A stretch of DNA of 64,000 nt from Mesorhizobium tianshanense (GTDB lineage Bacteria > Pseudomonadota > Alphaproteobacteria > Rhizobiales > Rhizobiaceae). Both the position numbers and the translations under genes were made by a program. Shown here piece after piece: positions 50,616 through 58,680 of the stretch. Location of the stretch: assembly GCF_007830515.1 (NCBI RefSeq), contig NZ_VLKT01000005.1, positions 1 through 64,000 of the forward strand. Direction: 5' to 3'. The first letter of the stretch is position 1. The number at the start of each line of letters is the position of its first letter. The notes under the pieces are model-generated. The model was not told where the DNA came from, made no database searches, and saw only the letters and a program-made list of their open reading frames with translations.

Positions 50616-51347
50616 ATGACGTCTCTCGACGGCAAGAAGATTCTTATTTTTGGTGGCAGCCGCGGCATCGGCCTCGGCGTCGCGAAGGCAGCACTCGAAC
50701 GGGGCGCGGAGGTGTTCATCGTCGGCCGCTCGCCGGAAAAACTGAAAGCGGCCGAGAAGGTGCTCGGCAAAAGCACGAAGGTGCACGGCATCGCAGCGGA
50801 CATGACGAAGGAGGCAGACGTCGCCCGCGCCTTCAAACAGGCCGGCGCGATCGATCACTTCATGACGACGGCCGGTACGCCGCCACCCAACGACTCGATC
50901 GGCGATATCGACATCGACGCAACGCGCCGCTTCATCGACGAGAAGATGATCAGCTCGATGACGCTCGCCAAGCACGCGTCGAAAGCCTTGAAGCGTGGCG
51001 GCTCAATGACGTTCACGTCCGGCATCAACAAGGACAAGCCGCCGGTCCCCGGCGGCTCGGTGGTGGCTGCCGTCGCCCAATCGTTCGACGCCTTCGCTCG
51101 TGCGCTGGCACTCGAACTTGGACCGACGCGCGTCAATGTCGTCTCACCTGGTTGGGTCGACACGCCGATGTTCGACGAGATCGTCGGTGACGCGAAGCAC
51201 GGCTATTTCGAGGAACTCGCTGCCCGCCTGCCGTCCGGCCGCATCGCCAAACCCGCGGACGTCGCGCCCGCCTACATATACCTGATGGAGAGCGACTTCA
51301 CGACCGGCGAGACGGTGCACATCGACGGCGGCCACCGGCTGATCTAG
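50616..51347 (+). CDS. Atypical short-chain dehydrogenase/reductase lacking YxxxK
   Basis: A 243-residue SDR-fold protein. The cofactor-binding motif GGSRGIGLGVAKAALERGAE is intact, and VSPGWVDTPMFDEI and GETVHIDGGHRLI close the fold. The usual catalytic YxxxK is replaced: after MTFTSGINKDKP the helix reads SVVAAVAQSFDAFARALALELG, with no Tyr or Lys at the expected places. This variant occurs in a known subgroup of SDRs whose chemistry is unclear. It is probably the last gene of the DUF1127-VOC-SDR unit. Confidence 0.85.
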   Translation: MTSLDGKKILIFGGSRGIGLGVAKAALERGAEVFIVGRSPEKLKAAEKVLGKSTKVHGIAADMTKEADVARAFKQAGAIDHFMTTAGTPPPNDSIGDIDIDATRRFIDEKMISSMTLAKHASKALKRGGSMTFTSGINKDKPPVPGGSVVAAVAQSFDAFARALALELGPTRVNVVSPGWVDTPMFDEIVGDAKHGYFEELAARLPSGRIAKPADVAPAYIYLMESDFTTGETVHIDGGHRLI

Positions 51348-51547
51348 CGAAGCTCGCCCGAAGTCGATGCAATGGATGCGCCGATCGGCCGGCGAGCGCC
51401 GATGTCGATGGTCTCCTCGCTCGCCAGCCCGATGTCCGCCAGCAGGCGATCGTCGAGATGAAGTGTTCGAACGGTGGAGGCAGCCGCGCGGACCGCCGGA
51501 CAAGGCCGCGGCGAACCGGGAGACCGCCCCATGACCCGGCATGACAT
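51344..51547 (-). CDS. DUF1127-like small protein
   Basis: A minus-strand frame converging on and overlapping the SDR gene by 4 nt. Its core, RTLHLDDRLLADIGLASEETI, fits the DUF1127 helix pair (DRLLADIGL). ATG 51547 is a guess: several ATGs are present and no ribosome binding site is clear. About 67 residues. Confidence 0.5.
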   Translation of the reverse strand: MSCRVMGRSPGSPRPCPAVRAAASTVRTLHLDDRLLADIGLASEETIDIGARRPIGASIASTSGELR

Positions 51548-51571
51548 GGTCCAGCGTTCAGCCGCAGGCAC

Positions 51572-52047
51572 TCAGCCTCCGGCAACGGACGCATGCGCTT
51601 CCATGGTGATCATCGAGGCCGACAGGGCGGCGCCCAGCCGCGCGCCGGGCCGACAATACCGCGCGGAGGCGCAACGAAGCGGCCTGTCCGCATCCATCAT
51701 GGCGCTTCCCGACGGCGGTCGCACCATCCCCGACATCAGCCGAAATCCGAAATCCCCATAGCCATCGCCTGTGGCCCGCGGGTTCGTTCTTCGGGGACTT
51801 TCGTACGCCTGCCGGCGCCCGAAACTCTTCACGCGAGCTGCCAGTCCGCTAGCGGCCCCGCTGCCGACTAGTCCCCTTTCGCTTCCCTTCTGGCCAATGG
51901 TGCCCGAAGGAGAAGCACGATGGGACATTTCCAGCACGATCCTGCGATGCCGGAGCGCAAAGCTTGGAATGCTAGCCGGAACGTCGCGCGCGCGATCGAG
52001 CGCTCTTTTTCGTCATCCAACGCATCTCTTCGCAACGAACCTCAGGT
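51572..52047. other. Intergenic stretch with no supported gene
   Basis: About 475 bp between the DUF1127-like gene and the 3' end of selO. Open frames exist on both strands but none has a recognisable product. Confidence 0.35.
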
Positions 52048-53526
52048 TCAGGTCCCACAAAAGGTCTTATAGACGCGGCCATCGCGCGGTGGTGGCTCGG
52101 CATAGCTCGCGAAGCCTGGCTGGACTTCGTATGGCTTGCCGAGCACGGTCAGAAGGTCCTCGAACGGTCCGAACTCCTGTTTCTCCACGGCGGCCTCGAT
52201 GACCGCCTCAACGCGGTGGTTGCGCGGGATAACGGCCGGATTGACGCGCTGCATGGAAGCCCGGCGCGCTGAACCTTCCTGCGGCTCTTGCCCGAGCCGT
52301 TTGCGCCAGCGCTCGGCCCAATCGTCATATGGGGCAGGGTCTTCGAAGAGGCTGCGCACCGCGACGTCGCCTTCGGGTCCCATAGCGGCCTCGCTCAGGC
52401 GTCGGAAAGTCAAGGTGAAGTCCGCCTTGCCAGCGACCATCCGATCGAGAAGATCCTGCGTCAGCGCAAGATCGCCCTCCCGCTCCGACAAAAGTCCCAA
52501 CTTGCTACGCAAGCCACTATTATACGCGTCGCTGAACCGTGCTGCGAAGGCAGAAAGCGCCTCTTGGGCCTGCTCCACGGATTTGTCCTGATCCTCAGCC
52601 AGGAGGGGCAGTAGACACTCCGCCAGCCGCGTCAGGTTCCACTGGGCGATCGCAGGCTGATTGGCATAAGCGTAGCGACCTAACTGGTCGATCGAGCTGA
52701 ATACCGTCTTGGGATTGTAGATGTCCAGAAAAGCGCAGGGGCCATAGTCAATCGTCTCGCCGGCGATAGACATGTTGTCGGTGTTCATAACCCCGTGAAT
52801 GAAGCCGACGAGCAGCCACTGCGCTACGAGGTTCGCTTGGCGCGCAATCACACTTTCCAGCAGTGCCAAGTAGGGGCGAGCAGCACCCGCGGCATCCGGG
52901 TAGTGCCGGGCGATCGCGTGATCAGCGAGAGCCCTCACCGCATCCACGTCCCCGCGCGCCGCGAAGAATTCGAAGGTTCCGATCCGCATGTGGCTGGATG
53001 CGACCCGTGTCAGCACTGCGCCTGGCAGGTAGGTTTCTCGTATCACCTCATCACCCGTCATGACCGCAGCAAGCGCCCGAGTGGTCGGAATGCCAAGAGC
53101 CGCCATGGCCTCGCTGACAATGTACTCGCGCAGAACGGGGCCAAGCGCCGCCCGCCCGTCGCCGCCGCGGGAAAACGGTGTTCGGCCGGAGCCCTTTAGC
53201 TGGATATCCCGGCGCACTCCTTCCTGATCGACGATCTCGCCTAGCAGGATTGCCCTTCCGTCGCCGAGCTGCGGCACGAACTGGCCGAACTGGTGTCCGG
53301 CATAGGCGGTAGCGATCGGCTCGGCACCTTCGGGAATCCGTTTGCCGGCAAGAATCTCAACACCTGCCTGCGTGGCGAGTTCTACCGGGTTGAGCCCGAG
53401 CTGGACGGCCAGCTCCTGGTTAAGCTTGAGGAGGTGCGGTGCGGAGACCGGGGTCGGGGAAACACGCGCATAAAACGAACTCGGCAGCCGAGCATAGCTG
53501 TTGTCAAATGCAAAGCGTACCGTCAT
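52048..53526 (-). CDS. selO: Protein adenylyltransferase SelO (YdiU/UPF0061 family)
   Basis: A 492-residue pseudokinase-fold enzyme that transfers AMP to protein hydroxyls in family members studied. Diagnostic stretches are YAGHQFGQFVPQLGDGRA, IQLKGSGRTPFSRGGDGRAAL, SEAMAALGIPTTRAL and GFIHGVMNTDNMSI, with Asp of NTDNM and DYGPCAFLD at the metal site. The C-terminus ends FCGT, with the Cys at the position occupied by selenocysteine in some eukaryotic homologues. Length is normal. It stands alone; neighbours give no further clue. Confidence 0.93.
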   Translation of the reverse strand: MTVRFAFDNSYARLPSSFYARVSPTPVSAPHLLKLNQELAVQLGLNPVELATQAGVEILAGKRIPEGAEPIATAYAGHQFGQFVPQLGDGRAILLGEIVDQEGVRRDIQLKGSGRTPFSRGGDGRAALGPVLREYIVSEAMAALGIPTTRALAAVMTGDEVIRETYLPGAVLTRVASSHMRIGTFEFFAARGDVDAVRALADHAIARHYPDAAGAARPYLALLESVIARQANLVAQWLLVGFIHGVMNTDNMSIAGETIDYGPCAFLDIYNPKTVFSSIDQLGRYAYANQPAIAQWNLTRLAECLLPLLAEDQDKSVEQAQEALSAFAARFSDAYNSGLRSKLGLLSEREGDLALTQDLLDRMVAGKADFTLTFRRLSEAAMGPEGDVAVRSLFEDPAPYDDWAERWRKRLGQEPQEGSARRASMQRVNPAVIPRNHRVEAVIEAAVEKQEFGPFEDLLTVLGKPYEVQPGFASYAEPPPRDGRVYKTFCGT

Positions 53527-53529
53527 TCA

Positions 53530-53858
53530 CACTCCTCAAACATCAACGGCAGTCGCGAGACGCTTCGTCGGTCGCAAAGATTGTTATTAATGACAATAGT
53601 GCCATCAGACTGCCGGTCCGTATGCTGATGTGGCGATGCTCGAACTTCATTTCCAGCTACGTGCCAGAAATGGATGTGTCAGTGCCTTCGGGCAAGTAGC
53701 CTCTTCGAGCGGAACGGCTACGACGCTTCTCGCGCCAGCGAACGTTTGGTCTTCGCGAATCGGTAGCCTTAAGCCGCCATTCGGCCCCAAATGAGGCGTT
53801 CAATCTCGCCGATTTGGGCGGCTAGCCGCACATGTGCGGCGGCTCAAAAAGCCCATTG
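53530..53858. other. Intergenic stretch with no supported gene
   Basis: About 330 bp upstream of selO that should contain its promoter. No gene or clear structure was seen. Confidence 0.35.
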
Positions 53859-54095
53859 TCATGCGCCAGCGGAACGCTGTGACAAGCGAACACCAGCGCC
53901 GCCACCGTTCTCCGGAATGAATTCGATCCCGGCCGCTTCGAAGACCGTACGAATTGCAGCGATGGTTGAATTCTTTAACTGCTCGCCTCTTTCTAACCGC
54001 GCGATGGTATCGGGAGATACATTCGCTTTTAGGGCTAGCTCTCGAGTCCCCCAGCCCAATGCGACACGTGCCATCTTGCATTGAACTGCATTCAT
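53859..54095 (-). CDS. XRE-family helix-turn-helix protein
   Basis: A 78-residue regulator made of one HTH_3 domain: CKMARVALGWGTRELALKANVSPDTIARLERGEQLKNSTIAAIRTVFEAAGIEF in outline. ATG 54095 (MNAVQCKMARVAL) is preferred; ATG 54128 is possible. Upstream, TACGATTTTT occurs twice (near 54,107 and 54,158), which may be its own operator. It diverges from the Tat-signal gene and may control it. Confidence 0.75.
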   Translation of the reverse strand: MNAVQCKMARVALGWGTRELALKANVSPDTIARLERGEQLKNSTIAAIRTVFEAAGIEFIPENGGGAGVRLSQRSAGA

Positions 54096-54244
54096 TTCGT
54101 AACCGTGGTACGATTTTTGTTGATCCATCGCCGCATCTTCAATATCGTACCTCTGATACGATTTTTCGCTTGAAAGCGGCTGCTGTCGGTGTGCAACCAC
54201 CCTCAGCAGCCTGACCACAACCCAAGCTGATTGGAGCTCGGATC

Positions 54245-54961
54245 ATGGCTGATTCCGACAATAGCATGACTCTGCCTTTCGTCACTCGCAGGCGAGTGCT
54301 TGCGGGAGGGATGTTCGCGTCCACCGCTTTGATGCTTGAGAAAGGTGCGCTTGCCGGCAACGAAGCTGCAGCCAGTATGCCGCCCGACCCAGCGCTGGTG
54401 CTCTGGCGCGAATGGCAGAATGCCCACAGGTTGACCGAGCGGCTTTGCCGCAGGCAGCAGCGTCTGGAGACGAGGCTTGTCGAGAGCGTCGGCTTTCCTT
54501 GTGTGACCCTCCGCCTGCCCGAGGGTGAGGACGTGACGGTCCACTCGATCGAGGCGCTCAATGAAGTGCTTGGCAAAGAGCCGGATAGGGCGGCTCTCCG
54601 CGGGACGGCCGAAGCTGATTTCGCGGTGCATCAGGCACGCTGGGATGCGGTTGCCGAGGAGACCGGTTACACCGCAGCACTCAGGGCCGAGCGCGAGGCT
54701 GGCGAGCGGGCACAGGATCTGCTGGAAGCGTTCTCAACCACCCCCGCCACGAGCCTCGCCGGCGTGGCGGGCAAGCTCGATGCCGTGTTGCGCGAGGGCG
54801 AAGCCTGGGAGGGCTGCTCCGAGTTCCCCTGGCCGCAAATCCGCTCGGCGCTCAACGATCTGGTGCGCATCGCACAGCAGACGATGCCGGAACAGTTCTT
54901 TCAAGGCGAGCAGCAATCCAAGCTCCGCAGGCGGCAGTCCGGCTGCTGTTTCCGCGCCTGA
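54245..54961 (+). CDS. Hypothetical protein with Tat-type signal
   Basis: A 238-residue protein. Residues 15-37 contain TRRRVLAGGMFASTALMLEKGALA, a twin-arginine-like signal. The mature part is helical (WREWQNAHRLTERLCRRQQRLETRL, EREAGERAQDLLEAFS). The family seems common in Mesorhizobium accessory regions, but I know no function. It is followed 22 nt later by a second hypothetical gene in the same orientation. Confidence 0.65.
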   Translation: MADSDNSMTLPFVTRRRVLAGGMFASTALMLEKGALAGNEAAASMPPDPALVLWREWQNAHRLTERLCRRQQRLETRLVESVGFPCVTLRLPEGEDVTVHSIEALNEVLGKEPDRAALRGTAEADFAVHQARWDAVAEETGYTAALRAEREAGERAQDLLEAFSTTPATSLAGVAGKLDAVLREGEAWEGCSEFPWPQIRSALNDLVRIAQQTMPEQFFQGEQQSKLRRRQSGCCFRA

Positions 54962-54983
54962 AAGACGAAGAAGGAGATGAGAT

Positions 54984-55364
54984 ATGAAGATCCGTCCAGC
55001 CCAACTTCCGGCTTCAGCCGAGAACCCCTCAACTCGCAGCGAAGCGTCTGCCTCCCATCACCCTTCAACCGTGAGGGGGTCATCTCACCATCCGACGGCG
55101 AGCGATCCCAATCTGCTGGACGCCTTCACCCGCGACGCCGCCCTGGAGAAATGGACCGTGCCTGAAGCTGCAGAGGCAGCGAAAGCCATTTGGGGAGAGA
55201 CTGCCGCGACCACAATCGCCTGGCACGCCTTCTCGGCGCATTGCGACGGGCGGACACAGGAGTTCCGATTCTGGTTTCGGGTATTCACCCATCTTCAAGC
55301 GGGTTCGCCCGATTCCGAAGCGGAAGCAGCGTCCGGCAAGGCTCGTCCATGCTCTTCTCTATAG
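54984..55364 (+). CDS. Hypothetical protein
   Basis: A 126-residue protein preceded by AAGAAGGAGATGAGAT, a good ribosome binding site. The first 45 residues are low-complexity (Ser/Pro/His). The rest (AFTRDAALEKWTVPEAAEAAKAIWGETAA, ATTIAWHAFSAH) is helical. It probably forms an operon with the Tat-signal gene. An 18-bp tandem repeat covers its stop codon, so the present C-terminus may be altered. Confidence 0.55.
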   Translation: MKIRPAQLPASAENPSTRSEASASHHPSTVRGSSHHPTASDPNLLDAFTRDAALEKWTVPEAAEAAKAIWGETAATTIAWHAFSAHCDGRTQEFRFWFRVFTHLQAGSPDSEAEAASGKARPCSSL

Positions 55365-55393
55365 GGAAGATTATGTCTATAGGGAAGATTATG
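55358..55393 (+). repeat. Perfect 18-bp tandem repeat
   Basis: TCTATAGGGAAGATTATG occurs twice without a gap at 55358-55375 and 55376-55393. The first copy contains the stop codon of the preceding gene. Confidence 0.85.
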
Positions 55394-55561
55394 TCCGGCG
55401 AGGGAACTGGCCGCTTGTCGAGAGGAGCCAGCCCGTCAAGGCCAGAGCCGCTTCGCGGTGGCGCGTGCAGCGCCAGCCTTGACCGGCAGTTTTCGGCCCG
55501 GCGGCCGCTTTGGACGCAGACAAGGCTCCGGCACGAGCGTTACCGCTCCACCCCTCGGACA

Positions 55562-55813
55562 TTACTCCGGCAATTCGTCGCCCTTGATCGGCGCCTTCCC
55601 TTTGCCGGCCCGACTCAGGATGTCCAGCGCCTTGGGGTTATCGGCACGGGCAGCGCGTTCCTGAAAGTAGCTTTCCGTGCGCAGCGCCGAAAGCTTCTCA
55701 GCGACTGCAACGTTAATGAACTGGTTGAGCGGCACGCCTTCGCTCTCGGCCACTTTGCGCGCCTCATCGAGAAGCGAGAGCTGAAGCCGCAGGGCGAAAT
55801 TGCTTCTCCTCAT
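55562..55813 (-). CDS. HicB/CopG-like antitoxin
   Basis: An 83-residue protein with a ribbon-helix-helix-like N-terminus: NFALRLQLSLLDEARKVAES, then GVPLNQFINVAVAEKLSALR. This is the form of antitoxins annotated as HicB-family or Arc-like partners of PIN toxins. It lies before the PIN gene in coordinates but downstream in transcription: the PIN gene ends within its start codon (ATG overlap at 55810-55813). The usual order puts the antitoxin first, so this pair is inverted or the order is subfamily-specific. Confidence 0.65.
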   Translation of the reverse strand: MRRSNFALRLQLSLLDEARKVAESEGVPLNQFINVAVAEKLSALRTESYFQERAARADNPKALDILSRAGKGKAPIKGDELPE

Positions 55814-56238
55814 GTCTTTGTCTCCAATCGTCTCAGCGCCTCACCCGGCGACAGCACCATGATACCGAAGCGCTCGGCCACCTTGCCGAAGTCGCGTAGG
55901 TTGAACGTCACTATAGCATCCGCCCGTCCGTTTACCGCAGCTTCCAGCACCATGTCGTCGTCCAGGTCGCGAACGGCGGGTCGCCAGAGAAAGAGAAGGC
56001 GAACCGGCTCGGCGACGGCCGCCACGGCATCGAGCAACGCGTTCACATCCTCGACCGACAGGCCGGAAGCCTCAAGGTGCTCGGGCCTTGTCATGACCGC
56101 CACGTACTCGATCATCAACGGCACCGAAGCGATGAGCGTCAGCCGGCTCTCCAAGGCCGCCACCAACAGTTGGCGCGAGGCGCCAGCGTCACTTCGGATC
56201 GCCGCCACCATGGTCGCCATATAGAGAAGCAGTGTCAT
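55810..56238 (-). CDS. PIN-domain toxin with degenerate first motif
   Basis: A 142-residue VapC-like protein of the PIN_3 type: ASRQLLVAALESRLTLIASVPLMIEYVAVMTRPEHLEASGLS in outline, then RDLDDDMVLEAAVNGRADAIVTFNLRDF. The middle and C-terminal acidic residues (Glu of IEYVAV, Asp of DDDMV, Asp of LRDF) are kept. At the N-terminus relatives have M-R-I-V-L-D-T-N-V; here the aligned residues are M-T-L-L-L-Y-M-A-T, so the first catalytic Asp is Tyr and the Asn is Ala. RNase activity should be lost. ATG 56238 is chosen by this alignment. Confidence 0.65.
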   Translation of the reverse strand: MTLLLYMATMVAAIRSDAGASRQLLVAALESRLTLIASVPLMIEYVAVMTRPEHLEASGLSVEDVNALLDAVAAVAEPVRLLFLWRPAVRDLDDDMVLEAAVNGRADAIVTFNLRDFGKVAERFGIMVLSPGEALRRLETKT

Positions 56239-56431
56239 ACAAAGCATACTGGATATCGCGGGCGATATTGCAAGAGGGCAGAGCTTTTGGCGATTTGGCC
56301 TGGCTTCGGAATTCCAAATCGCAGTGCTCAAGTATTTGCACGCCACACTACGACAGCGCGGCAACTGAACTTGTCTTGCTGATCATCACGCCGCTCAATG
56401 CCCTCGATCTACACAGAAGAGCGGGCATGCC

Positions 56432-56653
56432 ATGGTGGACGAGGCTGGGAACGACAGTGCAAGCCATGATTACAGGGCTGAGATGTCGGCACGAGAGATG
56501 GCTGAACGAGCCGTCCTGTCGATCGCCCGTTTGTTGGGTCGGCGGGTTGCTCGGGAGCATTTCGAGGAATTGCAGGCGGCCAACGACAACAAAGCTCATC
56601 CTCCTGAGAAAACACCGTCAGAAGGGGAGGGTGGGGACGGCGGCGGACAATAG
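56432..56653 (+). CDS. Small hypothetical protein upstream of the recombinase
   Basis: A 73-residue acidic protein: SAREMAERAVLSIARLLGRRVAREHFEEL, then a polar tail ending GEGGDGGGQ. It ends 24 bp before the recombinase start and is co-oriented, so it is likely in the same transcript. It may be an accessory factor for recombination, for example a directionality factor, but nothing in the sequence proves this. Confidence 0.55.
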   Translation: MVDEAGNDSASHDYRAEMSAREMAERAVLSIARLLGRRVAREHFEELQAANDNKAHPPEKTPSEGEGGDGGGQ

Positions 56654-56677
56654 CAACGAGAGGAAGAGGAGCAATTC

Positions 56678-58303
56678 ATGACCCGTGTCGCGCTGTATGC
56701 TCGTTACTCATCTGACAACCAGCGCGAAGCCTCTATCGAGGATCAGCTGCGGCTTTGCCGAGAGCTCGCGGCCAGGGAGAGGTGGACTGTCGTTGGAACC
56801 TATGTCGATGCCGCGATATCCGGCTCAAGCATCATCCGTCGACCAGACATCCAGCGGCTTCTCGCCGATGCTCAAAGCGGGCAATTTGAGATCATTCTAG
56901 CCGAGGCACTCGATCGCCTGTCACGCGACCAGGAAGACGTTGCCGGCCTCTTCAAGCGGCTGCGCTTTGCAGGTGTCAGGATCGTCACTCTCTCTGAGGG
57001 CGCCGTAGACGAACTGCACGTGGGCCTGAAAGGAACGATGAACGCGTTGTTCCTGCGCGATCTTGCCACCAAAATCAGGCGGGGCCAAAGCGGCCGCATA
57101 TTGAACGGCTACAACGCCGGCGGCCTCTCCTATGGCTATCGTGTGGTCAAAAAGCTCGATGAACGCGGCGAACCGATCCGCGGTCTGCGCGAGATCGATG
57201 AAGATCAAGCCGAGGTCGTGCGTCGGATTTTTCGGGAGTTCGCGGCTGGTCAATCGGCGCGTGCGATAGCTGCAGGGCTCAACAAGGAAGGTATCCCATC
57301 ACCCTTTGGGGGTACGTGGGGCCCCTCGACCATCAATGGCAATCTCAAGCGGAGAAGCGGCTTTCTCTACAACGAAGCCTATATCGGGCTGCTCGTCTTC
57401 AATCGTGTCCAAATGTGCAAGGATCCCGAAACTGGGAGGCGCATCTCGCGGCCGAATCTGCCGGAAACCTGGCAGGTCGTTGAAGTGCCGCATCTGCGTA
57501 TCATCGACGATGAGCTGTGGAATGCGGTGCAAGCCCGCAAGAAGCTTTATGGAGGCATGAAGCTCCATCACCGCCGACGGCCGAAGCACATGTTCTCGGG
57601 GCTTGTGCGGTGCGGCCGCTGTGGCGCTTCCTATACGGTGAAAAACAGAGACCAGCTTGCTTGTGCCGCGCACCGTGAGAAAGGCACTTGTACCAATAAC
57701 AGGACGATCCGTGTTGGCGAGCTTGAGAAGCGTGTGCTTGAAGGCATCCAGCGGCGCTTGCTGGCGCCCGATGCCATTGCGGGCTTCCTTGCTGAATATC
57801 ATGCTGAGCATAAGCGACTGAACGCCATGAACCGCGAACGGCAAAGGCAAGTCGAAAGGCGGCATGCCGGCATCGACAGGCAGATCGCTAACATCGTCGA
57901 TGCCATCGCTGACGGTGTCGCGACGACCAGCATGAAATCGAAGCTGCTGGACCTCGAGCGCGAAAAGGAGAATCTGGCCCGAGAGCTTCAGGCGATGGCG
58001 GCCGCAGCAAGCATTGTGGAGTTTCATCCGACAGCGGTGACGGTTTACCGTCGGCAAGTATCCGAGCTCCAGGACGCATTGCAATCCGATGAGCGCGAAC
58101 GCCACGAGGCGGCGAGGATCATCCGCTCGCTGGTCACGGGGATCGAGATCATTCCGACGGAGCGTAAGGGACAGGTTGAGCTGAAAGTCCGCGGTGCTCT
58201 GGCGGAGCTTCTCAACCTGCCAAATCGTAAACCAGGAACAGCGCCTAGCGCTGCAGTGATGGTAGCGGGAGAGGGACTTGAACCCCCGACCCCAGGATTA
58301 TGA
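56678..58303 (+). CDS. Large serine recombinase (integrase) of the element
   Basis: A 541-residue site-specific recombinase. The catalytic domain begins VALYARYSSDNQREASIEDQ, with the nucleophilic Ser at residues 11-12, and has LAEALDRLSRDQEDVAGL. A recombinase domain (about 160-260) is followed by a zinc ribbon (LVRCGRCGASYT, then CAAHREKGTCTNN) and a coiled coil (about 370-430). GAGGAAGAGGAGCAATTC precedes the ATG. The last residues, GEGLEPPTPGL, are encoded by the antisense of the tRNA-Met 3' half, the usual ending for integrases that use a tRNA gene as target. Recombination within that overlap would keep both genes functional. Confidence 0.9.
   Translation: MTRVALYARYSSDNQREASIEDQLRLCRELAARERWTVVGTYVDAAISGSSIIRRPDIQRLLADAQSGQFEIILAEALDRLSRDQEDVAGLFKRLRFAGVRIVTLSEGAVDELHVGLKGTMNALFLRDLATKIRRGQSGRILNGYNAGGLSYGYRVVKKLDERGEPIRGLREIDEDQAEVVRRIFREFAAGQSARAIAAGLNKEGIPSPFGGTWGPSTINGNLKRRSGFLYNEAYIGLLVFNRVQMCKDPETGRRISRPNLPETWQVVEVPHLRIIDDELWNAVQARKKLYGGMKLHHRRRPKHMFSGLVRCGRCGASYTVKNRDQLACAAHREKGTCTNNRTIRVGELEKRVLEGIQRRLLAPDAIAGFLAEYHAEHKRLNAMNRERQRQVERRHAGIDRQIANIVDAIADGVATTSMKSKLLDLEREKENLARELQAMAAAASIVEFHPTAVTVYRRQVSELQDALQSDERERHEAARIIRSLVTGIEIIPTERKGQVELKVRGALAELLNLPNRKPGTAPSAAVMVAGEGLEPPTPGL
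58260..58303. other. Probable attachment site in the tRNA-Met 3' half
   Basis: The recombinase frame runs 44 nt into the tRNA gene and stops over its anticodon. Such overlap is what remains when an element integrates into the 3' end of a tRNA and restores it. The crossover dinucleotide cannot be set without the other end, which was not found in the window. Confidence 0.6.
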
Positions 58304-58336
58304 TTCCCGTGCTCTAACCAACTGAGCTACCCCGCC
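58260..58336 (-). tRNA. tRNA-Met (CAT), elongator type
   Basis: A 77-nt tRNA with encoded CCA. Stems: acceptor GGCGGGG/TCCCGCT, D-stem GCTC/GAGC, anticodon stem CGGGA/TCCTG with loop ATCATAA (anticodon CAT), T-stem GGGGG/CCCTC with loop TTCAAGT. Pair 1:72 is G-T and the anticodon stem lacks three consecutive G-C pairs, so it is not initiator tRNA. tRNA-Ile2 (also CAT) is less likely but not excluded. Confidence 0.93.
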
Positions 58337-58680
58337 AGGGTGGCGAAAGGCCCGAAATCCACCTTAAATCGGAAGGCATATCGAAGCGTTCGCCAAGGTC
58401 GGGCGGATATAAGGTTGGGACGGCAAGCCTGTCAAGCATCGATGCAGCCGGCATGCCGGGCATATTCCGTCGCATCGGAATCGGTTTTCGGAAAGCACGA
58501 TGCAAAGATTCAAAGTCTTGAGACGCGCACTGAGACGCGCACTTTGTGCGTCCAAGTGGACGCATGTCGCTCTAGTCGCCGAAAAGGTTTGCCGGGCAGA
58601 CATTTGAGCGCACATGCCGGGGTTGAGTTCGACGGGGCGCGCCGCTATGTCTCGGCCACGAAATTCTAGAGTTGGAATTG
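58337..58680. other. Chromosomal intergenic region with a 12-bp tandem repeat
   Basis: About 340 bp without a supported gene. TGAGACGCGCAC is duplicated in tandem at 58519-58542. The promoter of the tRNA (minus strand) should lie just right of 58,340 and that of the oxidoreductase just left of 58,681. Confidence 0.4.
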
